A stretch of 64,000 bases of DNA from positions 1 to 64,000 of the forward strand of contig JANQQV010000020.1 of NCBI GenBank assembly GCA_028284865.1, given 5' to 3'. The position numbers were made by a program, and so were the translations under genes. Source of the DNA: Rhodothermales bacterium. GTDB taxonomy: Bacteria > Bacteroidota > Rhodothermia > Rhodothermales > UBA10348. A model generated the notes under the pieces. The model saw only the letters and a program-made list of their open reading frames with translations, was not told the origin of the DNA and did no database searches. Shown here piece by piece: positions 54,207 to 63,514 of the stretch. Position 1 is the stretch's first letter. Each line of letters opens with the position of its first letter.

Positions 54207-54329
54207 GGTGGATTCCCCGGTTGTGGATTCAGTGTTCAGTTTGTGATGAAATTGCGCGTGATGATGGTGCGTGCGATGATTTTCGCACGTCGCGAACATC
54301 ATGACGCTAGTTGCAGGCTGTGCTGCCCG

Positions 54330-55532
54330 TTAAAGCTCAATGATGGATACCGCCAGCACATCGTCCAGCGCAGAAATCCGGTCGAGGACCTTCTGGCTGT
54401 GGGCGCCATCGATGCGGATATATGCGCACGCTGCTTTGGCGTGATCGAAAATCACATTCTCCATTTCCTGCACGTTCCAATTGGCAACGCTGATTTCGTT
54501 CAGCACACGGGCCAGCACGCCAACCTTGTCGACATGGCGAATGGTAAGCTGATGGGTAGCAGGCGTTTGCGTGGCCAAGTTGACGCAGTTGGGCACCTCC
54601 CCGGCTGTCACATACGTCGTTATGACCCTGGCTGCTTCCTCGGCGATGGCTTCCTGGGCTTGCTGTGTCGAAGCTCCAATATGGTGCGTCAGATAGACGG
54701 AAGGATGACTGGCAAGCGGATGGTCCAAGTCTCCCGACTTCACAGCTGGCTCGTTGCTGAAGACATCGAGCCCGACACGAATGCCCTTTTCCTCAACCGC
54801 TTTCATCATGGCGTCCTCGTCGACGACTGATCCGCGCGTTGTGTTGAGGAAAAATGCTCCTGGCCTCATGGCATCAAAGAACGCGACGGAAGCCAATTCT
54901 TTGGTATCCGTTGTCGCTGCGCAATGCATACTCACAACATCCGCCTGACGGGCTACCTCCTCGGGCGTGGACGCGAACTGGACACCAAGAGTGGCGGCCC
55001 GTTCAGGAGTCAATGACCGGCTCCAAGCGACTACAGGCATGTCCATAGCCTGAACTCGCTTGATTACCTCCTGTCCGATGTTTCCCGTTCCCACAACGCC
55101 GAACACCCGACCTTTCACACCAGCGGCTTTTCCGTATTTCGCCTTATTCCAGACGCCATTACGGGCATCCATGACGTTGTCAGGGATAGATCGATCGAGG
55201 GCCAGCATCAGGCCGACTGTGAGCTCTGCAACAGCGCAGGCATTCTTCCCTGGACAGTTGGCCACAAACACGCCATGGGATGAGGCTGCTGCAATATCGA
55301 TCGTGTCATATCCCGCACCGGCCCTGACAATCAGCTCCAGGTTCTTTGCCGCATTGATATCTGCTTGCGTGACTTTCGTCGATCGGACGACCAGCACGTG
55401 GGGATTGACCTGGCCCATGGCCTCGGTCAAGCTGTCTCCCTTCAATGAGGGCTGACTGGACACCGTGCACCCGGCAGATTCCAGGGATCGGACGACGGAC
55501 TCAGACAGTGCATCTGCAAGTAGTACGTTCAT
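54330..55532 (-). CDS. serA: D-3-phosphoglycerate dehydrogenase, ACT-domain type
   Basis: The 400-residue protein has the D-isomer dehydrogenase fold: RAGAGYDTIDIAAAS, Rossmann GVVGTGNIGQEVIKRV, the NTTRGSVVDEDAMMKA strand, and the catalytic HHIGASTQQAQEA. A C-terminal ACT-like domain (about residues 330-400, HQLTIRHVDKVGVLARVLN) is likely a regulatory serine-binding region. It oxidises 3-phosphoglycerate in the first step of serine synthesis. It lies between the DUF1015 gene (12-base gap) and serC (about 120-base gap). Confidence 0.93.
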   Translation of the reverse strand: MNVLLADALSESVVRSLESAGCTVSSQPSLKGDSLTEAMGQVNPHVLVVRSTKVTQADINAAKNLELIVRAGAGYDTIDIAAASSHGVFVANCPGKNACAVAELTVGLMLALDRSIPDNVMDARNGVWNKAKYGKAAGVKGRVFGVVGTGNIGQEVIKRVQAMDMPVVAWSRSLTPERAATLGVQFASTPEEVARQADVVSMHCAATTDTKELASVAFFDAMRPGAFFLNTTRGSVVDEDAMMKAVEEKGIRVGLDVFSNEPAVKSGDLDHPLASHPSVYLTHHIGASTQQAQEAIAEEAARVITTYVTAGEVPNCVNLATQTPATHQLTIRHVDKVGVLARVLNEISVANWNVQEMENVIFDHAKAACAYIRIDGAHSQKVLDRISALDDVLAVSIIEL

Positions 55533-55544
55533 GGGATCTATGGG

Positions 55545-56741
55545 TTAGAACAAGTGAACGAGCAAGCCACTTCTCAACTTGGGCTCAAACCAGGTCGACT
55601 TGGGAGGCATGAGAAGACCGGCATCCGATACGTCCACCAACTCCTCAATGCTTGTTGGATACATTGAAATAGCCATCGCAGCGTCTCCGCGATCAACTCT
55701 TCGTTCCAGTTCAGCGGTTCCGCGAATACCACCCACGAAATCGATGTTGGGATCCGTTCTCGGATCTGTTATTCCCAATAGTGGCGAGAGAATGTGCTCG
55801 GACAATAGGGATACATCGAGTTCATCTACAACGGCATCGCTGGCTGTAGCAGGTAATGTCATCCCATACCACACGCCGTCGATGTAGATACAGACGTCAC
55901 CTTTGACTTTCGGAACCGGGTCAGTGACGCGTTCGAGTGCGAACTTTCCTTCCAATTCGGCCCGGAACGCTGCAGCGCCCCCGGGGACATCCATCACAAT
56001 GCGGTTGTAGGCCAGGATGGCCATGTCACCCATTGGAAACAGCACGGCCGGGAAAAATGCGGCCTCTGGCCGGTCCTTTACTTCCGCTGATGCCCTGCTG
56101 GCCGCTTTGCAGCGATGATGACCGTCCGCAACGTACAAGGCAGGCAATCGCGCAAATAATGAGACCAGATGGTTGGCGTCTCCCACCTTCCAGATCGTGT
56201 GCTGAACACCATCATCAGCCGTCAAATCATAAAATGGTGATCCCTCCATCGTAGTCCGGATGACGCCGGCCACCTCCGGATCGTCTTTGAACGTAAGCAT
56301 GACGGGCTCAGCATGTGCCTGCTGCTCCAGGATATGCCGTGTTCGATCGTCTTCCTTGACCGGACGGGTCAGCTCATGCTTCAGGATAACATTGTCATCG
56401 TAATCTGAAACCGCAACACATCCGAAGATGCCGGTCTGGCTGCGTCCGTCCATGATCAGTCGGTACACATACAGAGAGGGCTCATCCTCCATGACAGAAT
56501 CAGATCCAGCAGCAAACGCTTTCAGATTCGCTGCACCCTTCGCGTACACCTCGTCGGCATGCTCATCGATGCCTTCAGGAAGATCTATCTCTGGCCGTAT
56601 GACGTGAAGGAAGCTTCCAGGTTTTCCCTCGGCCAGCTTCCTTGCCTCTGCCGTGTTTATGACATCGTAGGGGACGCACGCGACTTCAGCTGCTTTCTCA
56701 GGTACAGGACGAAGCGCTTTGAAGGGATGAAGGATGGCCAT
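55545..56741 (-). CDS. DUF1015-domain protein (serine-operon associated)
   Basis: The protein (about 398 residues from the ATG at 56741) starts MAILHPFKALRPVPEKAAEVACVPYDVINTAEARKLAEG, with the DUF1015 core (ADGHHRCKAA near 200-210, FFPAVLFPMGDMAILAYNRIV). DUF1015 proteins often lie beside serA/serC in Bacteroidota; a role as a serine kinase-like enzyme has been suggested for some homologues, but no reaction is shown by this sequence. The longer frame to 56810 lacks support. Confidence 0.88.
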   Translation of the reverse strand: MAILHPFKALRPVPEKAAEVACVPYDVINTAEARKLAEGKPGSFLHVIRPEIDLPEGIDEHADEVYAKGAANLKAFAAGSDSVMEDEPSLYVYRLIMDGRSQTGIFGCVAVSDYDDNVILKHELTRPVKEDDRTRHILEQQAHAEPVMLTFKDDPEVAGVIRTTMEGSPFYDLTADDGVQHTIWKVGDANHLVSLFARLPALYVADGHHRCKAASRASAEVKDRPEAAFFPAVLFPMGDMAILAYNRIVMDVPGGAAAFRAELEGKFALERVTDPVPKVKGDVCIYIDGVWYGMTLPATASDAVVDELDVSLLSEHILSPLLGITDPRTDPNIDFVGGIRGTAELERRVDRGDAAMAISMYPTSIEELVDVSDAGLLMPPKSTWFEPKLRSGLLVHLF

Positions 56742-56907
56742 GCTACGGGCAGTTTGATGGAGACTTTCATACCGATTGAGATCGCATGTTAATTGGCATC
56801 CCGAACGCATTCACCATCCGGCCGATGAAAAAGACACGAAGTGAACGCGACATTCGGCCTTGAGTGGTTGTTTTCGCCACACTCCCTGATAATGCACTGA
56901 GTGGAGA

Positions 56908-56935
56908 TTGGTAATTCAAGGTCTTGGCGTATATT
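56908..56935 (+). promoter_or_regulatory. Candidate promoter of tRNA-fMet
   Basis: TTGGTA at 56908-56913 and TATATT at 56930-56935 are separated by 16 bases and lie 11 bases before the tRNA 5' end, where a sigma-70-type promoter for a stable RNA would be expected. Confidence 0.45.
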
Positions 56936-56946
56936 CCGTGCTCTAT

Positions 56947-57019
56947 CGCGGGGTGGAGCAGCTGGTAGCTCATCGGGCTCATAACCCGAAGGTCGCAGGT
57001 TCGAATCCTGCCCCCGCTA
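56947..57019 (+). tRNA. Initiator tRNA-Met (CAT)
   Basis: The gene folds as a cloverleaf of 73 bases with anticodon CAT in the loop CTCATAA. The acceptor (CGCGGGG with CCCCGCT) has an unpaired C1 opposite U72, and the anticodon stem has three consecutive G-C pairs (GGG/CCC); both are identity marks of initiator tRNA. A73 follows, and CCA is not encoded. A strong terminator lies directly downstream. Confidence 0.93.
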
Positions 57020-57023
57020 CAAC

Positions 57024-57060
57024 AACAGGCACTGATCTTACGGTCGGTGCCTGTTTTTTT
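57024..57060 (+). terminator. Rho-independent terminator of tRNA-fMet
   Basis: AACAGGCAC (57024-57032) pairs perfectly with GTGCCTGTT (57047-57055), 9 bp with a 14-base loop, followed by an uninterrupted run of eight T's (57054-57061). It starts five bases after the tRNA. Confidence 0.9.
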
Positions 57061-57185
57061 TCGCCCTTTTCTGTTCGCGCGACGGTGGGATTCGATATTG
57101 CGCTTCCGCCTAAGCGGATCCAGATCGCATCAAGCACAAATCTCGATCGCTTCGCATGCAGTCACGGCAACCCATTCATCCGATC

Positions 57186-58106
57186 ATGTCCACCGAATCT
57201 TCGGTCTACTTCTTCTTCGTGGACGGCATAGGACTTGGTCCAGGCGGAGCGCATAATCCGTTCGATCGTGATGGCCTGGAGGGTTTTTCGGCTCTTAGCG
57301 GGAGCGATCGGCTTATCTCGGATCAGTTCGAAGAGCTTCATGAATCTGGAGCCGTCTCTCGCGCGATCGACGCCAACTTGGGATTGGAGGGATTGCCGCA
57401 AAGCGGGACCGGACAGGCGACCCTATTTACCGGAGTCAATTGTGCAGAACTGGCAGGAAGACATTACGGGCCGTTTCCCCACTCGACGTCCCGTCCTGTG
57501 TTGAAGGAGCGAAATCTTTTCGGAATGGTCGGTCCAGAACGCAGCGCGTTCGCGAACGCTTATCCAGAACGATTCTTCCGGTGGGCAGAACAGCGGGATC
57601 GTTGGCCAACCACCACCCGATGTTGCCTGGACAGCGGCGTCAGGATTCGCACGTTGGATGACCTTCGATCAGGAGATGCCATCGCGGCAGATCTCACCGG
57701 CCGCGGTTTGGGCGCTGTCGCGGAATCACCCGTTCAGCCCATATCCGAATTGGAAACGGCCAAGCGAATAGCGGGCCTTACCCGATCTCATCGCCTTGTC
57801 GTGTCGGAGTATTTCCATACTGATAAAGCAGGGCATGCTCAGGATCATCAGAAAGCCGATTCCTGCCTCCTTTCGATTGATCGGTACCTGCAAGCATTGA
57901 TTGAAACCCTGGACTTCGACTCTACGACGCTGGTCCTAACGAGCGATCACGGCAACCTGGAGGATCTCTCTACCAAGACGCACACCCGCAATCGGGTCCC
58001 GCTAATCGTTCGTGGCCCCGGTAGCACGCATTTCCGGGGAGTCAAAGACCTGACCGGCGTCTATCACGGAATCCTGGCCAGCTTGGGGCTCAGCGCATCT
58101 GCATGA
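57186..58106 (+). CDS. Alkaline-phosphatase-superfamily metalloenzyme
   Basis: The protein (about 306 residues from the ATG at 57186) has metal-site segments of the phosphopentomutase/phosphoglycerate-mutase/alkaline phosphatase superfamily: FFFVDGIGLG (first Asp), GLPQSGTGQATLFTGVN (nucleophile loop), EYFHTDKAGHAQD and LTSDHGNLEDL with THTRN. The family includes cofactor-independent phosphoglycerate mutases and sulfatases; no closer assignment is possible. The ORF could start at 57156, but 57186 is preferred. It stands between the initiator tRNA and the convergent S46 peptidase gene (52-base gap). Confidence 0.75.
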   Translation: MSTESSVYFFFVDGIGLGPGGAHNPFDRDGLEGFSALSGSDRLISDQFEELHESGAVSRAIDANLGLEGLPQSGTGQATLFTGVNCAELAGRHYGPFPHSTSRPVLKERNLFGMVGPERSAFANAYPERFFRWAEQRDRWPTTTRCCLDSGVRIRTLDDLRSGDAIAADLTGRGLGAVAESPVQPISELETAKRIAGLTRSHRLVVSEYFHTDKAGHAQDHQKADSCLLSIDRYLQALIETLDFDSTTLVLTSDHGNLEDLSTKTHTRNRVPLIVRGPGSTHFRGVKDLTGVYHGILASLGLSASA

Positions 58107-58158
58107 GCCCTAGCTATAGGGCGCGGTTGAGGACGGTCGAGCGCCTTCGAAGCGTAGT

Positions 58159-60414
58159 CTATCGGGCGGCTTCCGCCTCGCTTTCGGTCGCGAAGTAATT
58201 GCCTTCCAACAGCTCCAGAATGAGGCGATCTGAATCTTCGACTACTTCGAGCACTTCGATGATGGCTCGTGCATCGACGGCGATTGTGCGTCCGGACCTA
58301 TCGGAAAAGACGTACTCGCTTGCCAGGCTTTCCTGATTGCCATCGAATACGAGACCTACGACTCTCAACTGCTTGTCCAGCAGAGCTGACCCGGAGTTTC
58401 CGCCCGTGATATCCGTGGTGGCGACCAGATTCAATGGAACGCTCGTATCCAGTGTGGACTCCATGGTGGACCAGCGGGTTGGAAGATCCCAATACTCTTT
58501 CCCAGCGAGAGAATCCGACATGGCGTACATGCCGGCCAACGTGGTAAACGCAGGAAAATCACTCTGATCAGCTTGATATCCGTCCACGCGACCGTCGGTG
58601 ATACGCATGGTGAATCCAGCATCTGGAGCTGCTGTGTCGCCCTGAATGTGATGACGCAGTTCGCTCAGACGATCAATGATGGCATTCTCGCGCTCGCTCA
58701 GCGCCTGGACTTGTCCGTCCAGCGTGAAGTACAGCGCTCCAATGGTGTTGATCAGGTCCACCGAGACGTCTTTGCTGGCCAGGTAATTGGCCTCCAGCGT
58801 GGACCTGAAGCCGGCTGAATCCGCAAGCACGGAGTAAGTGGCAATCGAATCAGCCATGTGCTCGGCGGAAACACCAGCGAGCATCCGCCTTACGGTTGGG
58901 TCATCCTCACCCAGAGCACGCTGAAAATCGAACAGGCGGGCCGCGATGATGTCACGTTCCAGTTCGCGTGGCCAGTCAGCGATCTGCATGGCTTCGTCCA
59001 TGATGTCCTTCAACACCTCTGGCGGTGCTCCGCGGCGTGCTGATAGCGCGTAAACGTACCCATACATGGCTCGCATGAGAATCCGGGACGAGATGGACGG
59101 ATTGAGGAATCCTGTAAACGAACGGGCTCTCGGCGCCGATAATTCCTTCGACTGTTGAATCAATTCAACGTCCCGGAAAGGGCGACCGAATTTCGCAGCC
59201 AATTGCTCGTCCCGGCTCAGGATACGCTTGACCGAATCCTCCCAGGCTTGCGTCCTCGAGAGCACGTGACCAGCCAACAGGGCTTCATGCTGTCCGGACA
59301 TGCCCTTGAACTGATTTCTCGCACCCATGAGATCATTGCGGACATCGAATGAGTCCGCTTGAGCCGGATGGTTATCGACATATTCTTCCAGCCGTTCAAT
59401 GCGGTTCTTGAGCACAAACAATTCTTCAGGTAACTCGATATCCCGCTCGTACTCGAGCTGTGAGATGGTTACCAGCCGCTGTGTCGATCCAGGATTGCCG
59501 ACGACAAATACTGGTTCACCGTCTTCGGCTCCCATGGGGTCAAACAGGAAATGGTCAGCCGTACGAAGGGGCTCACCATCCTCCCAGATACGAAAAAACG
59601 CGGCATCCAGTGTGTGGCGCGGCCATTCGAAGTTGTCGGCATCTCCGCCGAACTCCCCAAGTGCCAACTCCGGCACCCAAACCAGTCTGACGTCATGGTA
59701 TACCCGATAGGTGTACGCAGAATAGCGAACACCGGCCACGAGCTCGACTACCTTGAATTCGAGTGTGGAATCAGCACGGACGTTGCGGTCCTTCAGTCGA
59801 CGTTCGATGGCTTCTGCACGTTTCTGCCGAGCATCCGCCTTGGGTCCCCATCCTTTCACATCCCGGGCAGCCCGGATCACTTCATCACTGACGTCATCAA
59901 TCTCGATCAGCTGCCTGAGCTTCAAACCCGGAATGCGACGTTCATCGGCTGCATTTTGCGCCAGGAAGCCGTTGTCAAGCAGCGCCTCCCCTTCTGCAGA
60001 CACCTTGGTTACGAAGTCCCGAGCGCAGTGATGGTTGGTCATCACCAACCCCCTTCTGCTGACAAGGGAGGATGAACAGATCTGCCCAAACTGCAATGCT
60101 CCCCGCCGGGCACGCTCCAACCAACTGTCTTCTGGCTGGAATCCGTACGCTTCGTTCCACCAATCGAGCGGTGGCGCCTCGAATGTCCACATTCGCCCAT
60201 CGTCGAAACGGCCTAACTCGGCCTCAGGATAGCGCGTTTCAACCACAGCAGGTTCTGCCTCCAGCGGTTCTTCTGTTGAGGGAATCCTCTCAGGTCGCTC
60301 ACTCACCGTCAACACCTCACGTGGAGGCGTACATCCTGCAACCAGAATGAGCAGGATGACCACGAGGCCCGTCAGTCTCGGCTTGATAGAGAATGATTCA
60401 ATTAGCTTCTTCAA
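58159..60414 (-). CDS. S46 family dipeptidyl peptidase (DPP7-like), lipoprotein
   Basis: The protein (about 751 residues) starts at TTG 60414 giving MKKLIESFSIKPRLTGLVVI, then LLILVAGC, a clear lipoprotein signal. The S46 catalytic residues are in TNHHCARDFV (His), GGDADNFEWPRHT (Asp) and TGGNSGSALLD (Ser). The position equivalent to residue 673 is Gly in VFDGNQ, as in DPP7 (hydrophobic P1), not Arg as in DPP11. These exported enzymes release dipeptides for amino-acid nutrition. The longer frame to 60540 runs antisense through tRNA-Leu and is an artefact. Confidence 0.88.
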   Translation of the reverse strand: MKKLIESFSIKPRLTGLVVILLILVAGCTPPREVLTVSERPERIPSTEEPLEAEPAVVETRYPEAELGRFDDGRMWTFEAPPLDWWNEAYGFQPEDSWLERARRGALQFGQICSSSLVSRRGLVMTNHHCARDFVTKVSAEGEALLDNGFLAQNAADERRIPGLKLRQLIEIDDVSDEVIRAARDVKGWGPKADARQKRAEAIERRLKDRNVRADSTLEFKVVELVAGVRYSAYTYRVYHDVRLVWVPELALGEFGGDADNFEWPRHTLDAAFFRIWEDGEPLRTADHFLFDPMGAEDGEPVFVVGNPGSTQRLVTISQLEYERDIELPEELFVLKNRIERLEEYVDNHPAQADSFDVRNDLMGARNQFKGMSGQHEALLAGHVLSRTQAWEDSVKRILSRDEQLAAKFGRPFRDVELIQQSKELSAPRARSFTGFLNPSISSRILMRAMYGYVYALSARRGAPPEVLKDIMDEAMQIADWPRELERDIIAARLFDFQRALGEDDPTVRRMLAGVSAEHMADSIATYSVLADSAGFRSTLEANYLASKDVSVDLINTIGALYFTLDGQVQALSERENAIIDRLSELRHHIQGDTAAPDAGFTMRITDGRVDGYQADQSDFPAFTTLAGMYAMSDSLAGKEYWDLPTRWSTMESTLDTSVPLNLVATTDITGGNSGSALLDKQLRVVGLVFDGNQESLASEYVFSDRSGRTIAVDARAIIEVLEVVEDSDRLILELLEGNYFATESEAEAAR

Positions 60415-60454
60415 TCGGAACTCCAATGGTTCATTCAGAATAACAGCGCGCTCT

Positions 60455-60537
60455 GCGAGAGTGGCGGAATTGGTAGACGCGCTAGATTTAGGATCTAGTG
60501 TCCTCAGGACGTGGGGGTTCGAGTCCCCCCTCTCGTA
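60455..60537 (+). tRNA. tRNA-Leu (TAG)
   Basis: The gene folds as a type-II tRNA with anticodon TAG in the loop TTTAGGA between stems CTAGA and TCTAG, a long variable arm, and the T-arm GGGGG-TTCGAGT-CCCCC. The acceptor stem GCGAGAG/CTCTCGT ends with a G-U pair; CCA is not encoded. Only 40 bases separate it from the divergent S46 peptidase start. Confidence 0.93.
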
Positions 60538-60542
60538 CAATT

Positions 60543-60603
60543 GATTCTTGTGATCGCCTGTCTCTTACGACGTTACCGACTGTCGAACAAGAATCGAGAT
60601 TCT
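60543..60603. repeat. Nested inverted repeats downstream of tRNA-Leu
   Basis: GATTCTTGT at 60543-60551 is exactly reverse-complemented as ACAAGAATC at 60587-60595. AGAATC-GA-GATTCT follows at 60590-60603. The region lies between tRNA-Leu and the convergent PorD-like gene. It may help end transcription, though no T-run follows. Confidence 0.45.
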
Positions 60604-60612
60604 CCTGCTTGA

Positions 60613-61521
60613 TCAGTTCATCATCGTAGAATAGTCAGATAGGTGGGCAGGATCGCTCTGGGAAAGGGCGTCAAACGCTTGAGAGGCTTCCGAACTGCCA
60701 CGGAAAACGCGGATCATTTCCAGATACTTGGCCGCAAAGAACTGATCGAGGTAGTAGGCGCGTGTCACATCTTCGCGCAAGGCCTGTAATTCCTGTACGA
60801 TCGACAATAGCGTTTGTCGTGACTCGTCCGGCTCCTCGATGAATTGATCGAGCACGCCGAAGTGATAGTCGAAGTAGATCTCTCGCAGGCTGGTGAATCG
60901 CGGATCCATGATCTGTGAGATCAATTCGCCTCGTGACTGCCCAGAACCGAGGGATGACCAGCCCAATGCCCCTTGATTTGATCCAAGTGTGGCAATGCGA
61001 CGGGCTTCGTCGAAGTGTGGCTGTCCACCCATCGAGTCGAATGTGTCGTAGTCATACCCCAGCATCAGGTATGCATAGAAGTTCAGTACCGATGTCAATG
61101 GGTGGTACTGATCCGGCTGAAAGATCAATGGTGTCCCTTGCGAATACTCAAAGGCCCATTCGTCATCGCTGAGCGTCAATACCTGGGTCTGTTGGGCCGA
61201 ACCGTAGATCGGACGGCGCATGGCCAATACGAGTCGGGCCCTGAAGTTGGTCAACGTCAACGCTTCGGTAAACACCACCTGGAGGCTGCAATCGATGCGT
61301 TCTTCCTCGTCAAACCGGTCCTCCGTCCAACGACGGTCGTTCATGTATTCGAACAGGCGCTCTTCCAACTCATCCAGGAATGTGTAATCGGATCCTGAAA
61401 GGGCGCGATAGTTGACACCGACCGAGCAATTGAACTCCTGTGCATGCAGCTGTGGAGCGGAAAATGCGGCCATGGCCGCCACCGAGGTCAAGATCAGGAT
61501 TTTGCGGGTCCAGGAGGTCAT
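60613..61521 (-). CDS. porD: DUF4835 family protein (PorD-like, type IX secretion associated)
   Basis: The protein (about 302 residues from the ATG at 61521) has a signal peptide (ILILTSVAAMAAFSAPQLHAQ) and the DUF4835 pattern: EFNCSVGVNYRALSGSDYTFLDELE near the mature N-terminus, RPIYGSAQQTQVLT, PLTSVLNFYAYLMLGYDYDTF, and QSRGELISQIMDPRFTSLRE. Family members are linked to type IX secretion in Bacteroidota and named PorD. The name is from memory, not a search. The longer frame to 61758 lacks a signal peptide at its start and is rejected. It is divergent from an outer-membrane barrel protein. Confidence 0.8.
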   Translation of the reverse strand: MTSWTRKILILTSVAAMAAFSAPQLHAQEFNCSVGVNYRALSGSDYTFLDELEERLFEYMNDRRWTEDRFDEEERIDCSLQVVFTEALTLTNFRARLVLAMRRPIYGSAQQTQVLTLSDDEWAFEYSQGTPLIFQPDQYHPLTSVLNFYAYLMLGYDYDTFDSMGGQPHFDEARRIATLGSNQGALGWSSLGSGQSRGELISQIMDPRFTSLREIYFDYHFGVLDQFIEEPDESRQTLLSIVQELQALREDVTRAYYLDQFFAAKYLEMIRVFRGSSEASQAFDALSQSDPAHLSDYSTMMN

Positions 61522-61635
61522 GTAGGGCGTCTGGATGATGCAACCGGGATGGAGTGCGTCGTGAACACGGGTAAACAGGTTGCGGTTTCCTGCTCGAAGT
61601 GTCGTTCCGGGTGAACGGAAGGCATGTGAGGGTGA

Positions 61636-63498
61636 ATGGTGATGCGCAGGAAATCGATCGTCAATGGCGACCGCAAAGATCACAGTTGGACGCAATTTCG
61701 TCGCATTGCACTGGCGGCGGTGGCGATGGGCTTCATCTGTGAGTTTGCAATAGGACAAACGAGCGTGCGTCCGTCACCGGAAGACAGTATCTATGTGGCG
61801 ATAACGCAGGTGGATGGATTCGAGGAGGATGTGAACACGTGGACCAATCTCTTGGATCGACAGTGGCTTGAGGAAACCGCCGTACAAATCGGATGGGGTT
61901 GGCGTTCCTATGGATCTTCCCCATCGTCACTTGGATCACCAAGGCAATGGCAAATGCGGGCCAGCAACGTCACAGGCCGGTGGTCATCAGGATTCGTCTT
62001 GGATAAGGACATGGCCGAACCCTGGGGCAAGGCTGCTATTCCTTGGCGCGGCCCCGAACTCAAGCGCTGGCGACTGGCGCGCTACAGTAACCCCGATCAA
62101 TCAGGGAGGCATGTCCTTCTGGGTTTGTTCAGGGTCAATCACGGATTCGGTTTGGCCTCCGGAGCGAGACGGTCCGTATTTCCTTCTCGAGGCAATCCTC
62201 TGCGCCTCCCTGGAAAGCTCGCATCGGCGCGTTCGTACGCCGGGACCGTATCCGGAGCCGTCAGAATGGGAGCCATGGTGGGCCTGGAAGGTAGGTATGG
62301 CGTGATCCGATTCTGGCAATCGTCGCATCGAGCAACGGCTTCCACTCGCAGTTTGCAAGATATCGATGGGCTATCCATTCAGGATGTGTCGGGGACGTCG
62401 TCTTTCACGTCCGAATCAAGCTTGAAGCGACGCAACGCATTGCGTCTTCAGTCGACCGGCATACAGACCGTTCTTGGTTCACCTGGTGTTCAGGTAGCGT
62501 TGCTTGCTGAGCATATCCGAACAAGGTTGTCGCGTGATTGGCAGGACTTGTCTGTCGCAGATGACGAGCACACCTCCATAGAGCTTGAAATGCCTGCGTC
62601 AATGGTAATTGGAAGTGTTTCGTATCGGATCAGTGTCCGCTCGATCTCCTGGGCGCATGAAGCAGCGTTTTCCGGCGGTTGGAAGCCGAATCAGCGACTT
62701 GCGATTCGCTGGCGACAAGGACCGGGTCGCGGAATGCTCATCGACCGCGAAGTATCTCAGCAACCTGTTGGCAGCCCCTATTCGTCACGAGGTAGGTTTT
62801 TCTCGCCGTATCTCAAGGACGAAAAGACTATTGCAGCAGGCAGCTGGCGATTCGGCAACGCGAACGACGCACACATACGGCTGCTTCAGCAGAACCGAAA
62901 CAAGCTCGACGGGACCCAGACTACCCGACGGTTGAGCGTGGATTGGATACGAAGGCCCAGAGGGCTGAACCGACGCAATAGGCTGCTTGAAGTCGGTGTC
63001 CACGCTACCTCCCATTTGGTCAACTCGAAACTTGATTCTCGCGCCACGCGCCTGACCGTTCGAAAGCAGGATGGATTCAGCCAACAGTGGATCTACGACC
63101 TCCAAGGACAAGCTGGGTACCGACGTGTATCAGGCAACGAGACAGGAATCACGTGGCTGATGGGCGCCACCGTCAGGAGGTTGTTTTCGGGACGTTCAGA
63201 TGGAAGTCTCAGGGAAGCCAGAAGCTTTGGCTTAGGCTCTGTCTCGGACTGGTCCACTATGATTCTCATTCGGCGATCAGGTGATGTCCGAACCACCTTG
63301 TATGCTGTTCAACCTGCTTTGGCTGACGGTTTTCCAGTGCTTTCAGGATCGGGAGAGGCCCTCATCATCATCCAGCGGCTTCGATGGGCCATTTCTCAGC
63401 ATGTCACCATGCAGGCACTCACACGAGTGGACCACCGGCAAGACGAACCGCGGTGGAGTGTCAGAACGTCGATTCTATTGCGTGCCCGGCTCGACTGA
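61636..63498 (+). CDS. Exported outer-membrane beta-barrel-like protein
   Basis: The 620-residue protein has a signal sequence ending near residue 40 (FICEFAIGQ) and no soluble enzyme motif. It is rich in alternating polar/hydrophobic strands with many Arg, Gly and Ser. The segment GLFRVNHGFGLASGARRSVFP (near residue 165) resembles the barrel part of Bacteroidota HhH-domain outer-membrane proteins (LG-x-Y-R-x-x-F-G-Q-G-L). An N-terminal short helical region (TQVDGFEEDVNTWTNLLDRQWL) could be a reduced HhH segment. Function is unknown. It is divergent from the PorD-like gene across 114 bases. Confidence 0.6.
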   Translation: MVMRRKSIVNGDRKDHSWTQFRRIALAAVAMGFICEFAIGQTSVRPSPEDSIYVAITQVDGFEEDVNTWTNLLDRQWLEETAVQIGWGWRSYGSSPSSLGSPRQWQMRASNVTGRWSSGFVLDKDMAEPWGKAAIPWRGPELKRWRLARYSNPDQSGRHVLLGLFRVNHGFGLASGARRSVFPSRGNPLRLPGKLASARSYAGTVSGAVRMGAMVGLEGRYGVIRFWQSSHRATASTRSLQDIDGLSIQDVSGTSSFTSESSLKRRNALRLQSTGIQTVLGSPGVQVALLAEHIRTRLSRDWQDLSVADDEHTSIELEMPASMVIGSVSYRISVRSISWAHEAAFSGGWKPNQRLAIRWRQGPGRGMLIDREVSQQPVGSPYSSRGRFFSPYLKDEKTIAAGSWRFGNANDAHIRLLQQNRNKLDGTQTTRRLSVDWIRRPRGLNRRNRLLEVGVHATSHLVNSKLDSRATRLTVRKQDGFSQQWIYDLQGQAGYRRVSGNETGITWLMGATVRRLFSGRSDGSLREARSFGLGSVSDWSTMILIRRSGDVRTTLYAVQPALADGFPVLSGSGEALIIIQRLRWAISQHVTMQALTRVDHRQDEPRWSVRTSILLRARLD

Positions 63499-63514
63499 CT
63501 GAATTTGGCGCGTC

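Noticed and set aside
60415-60540. 42-codon extension of the S46 peptidase frame
   Set aside because: It is antisense to tRNA-Leu and gives the well known tRNA-antisense peptide artefact.
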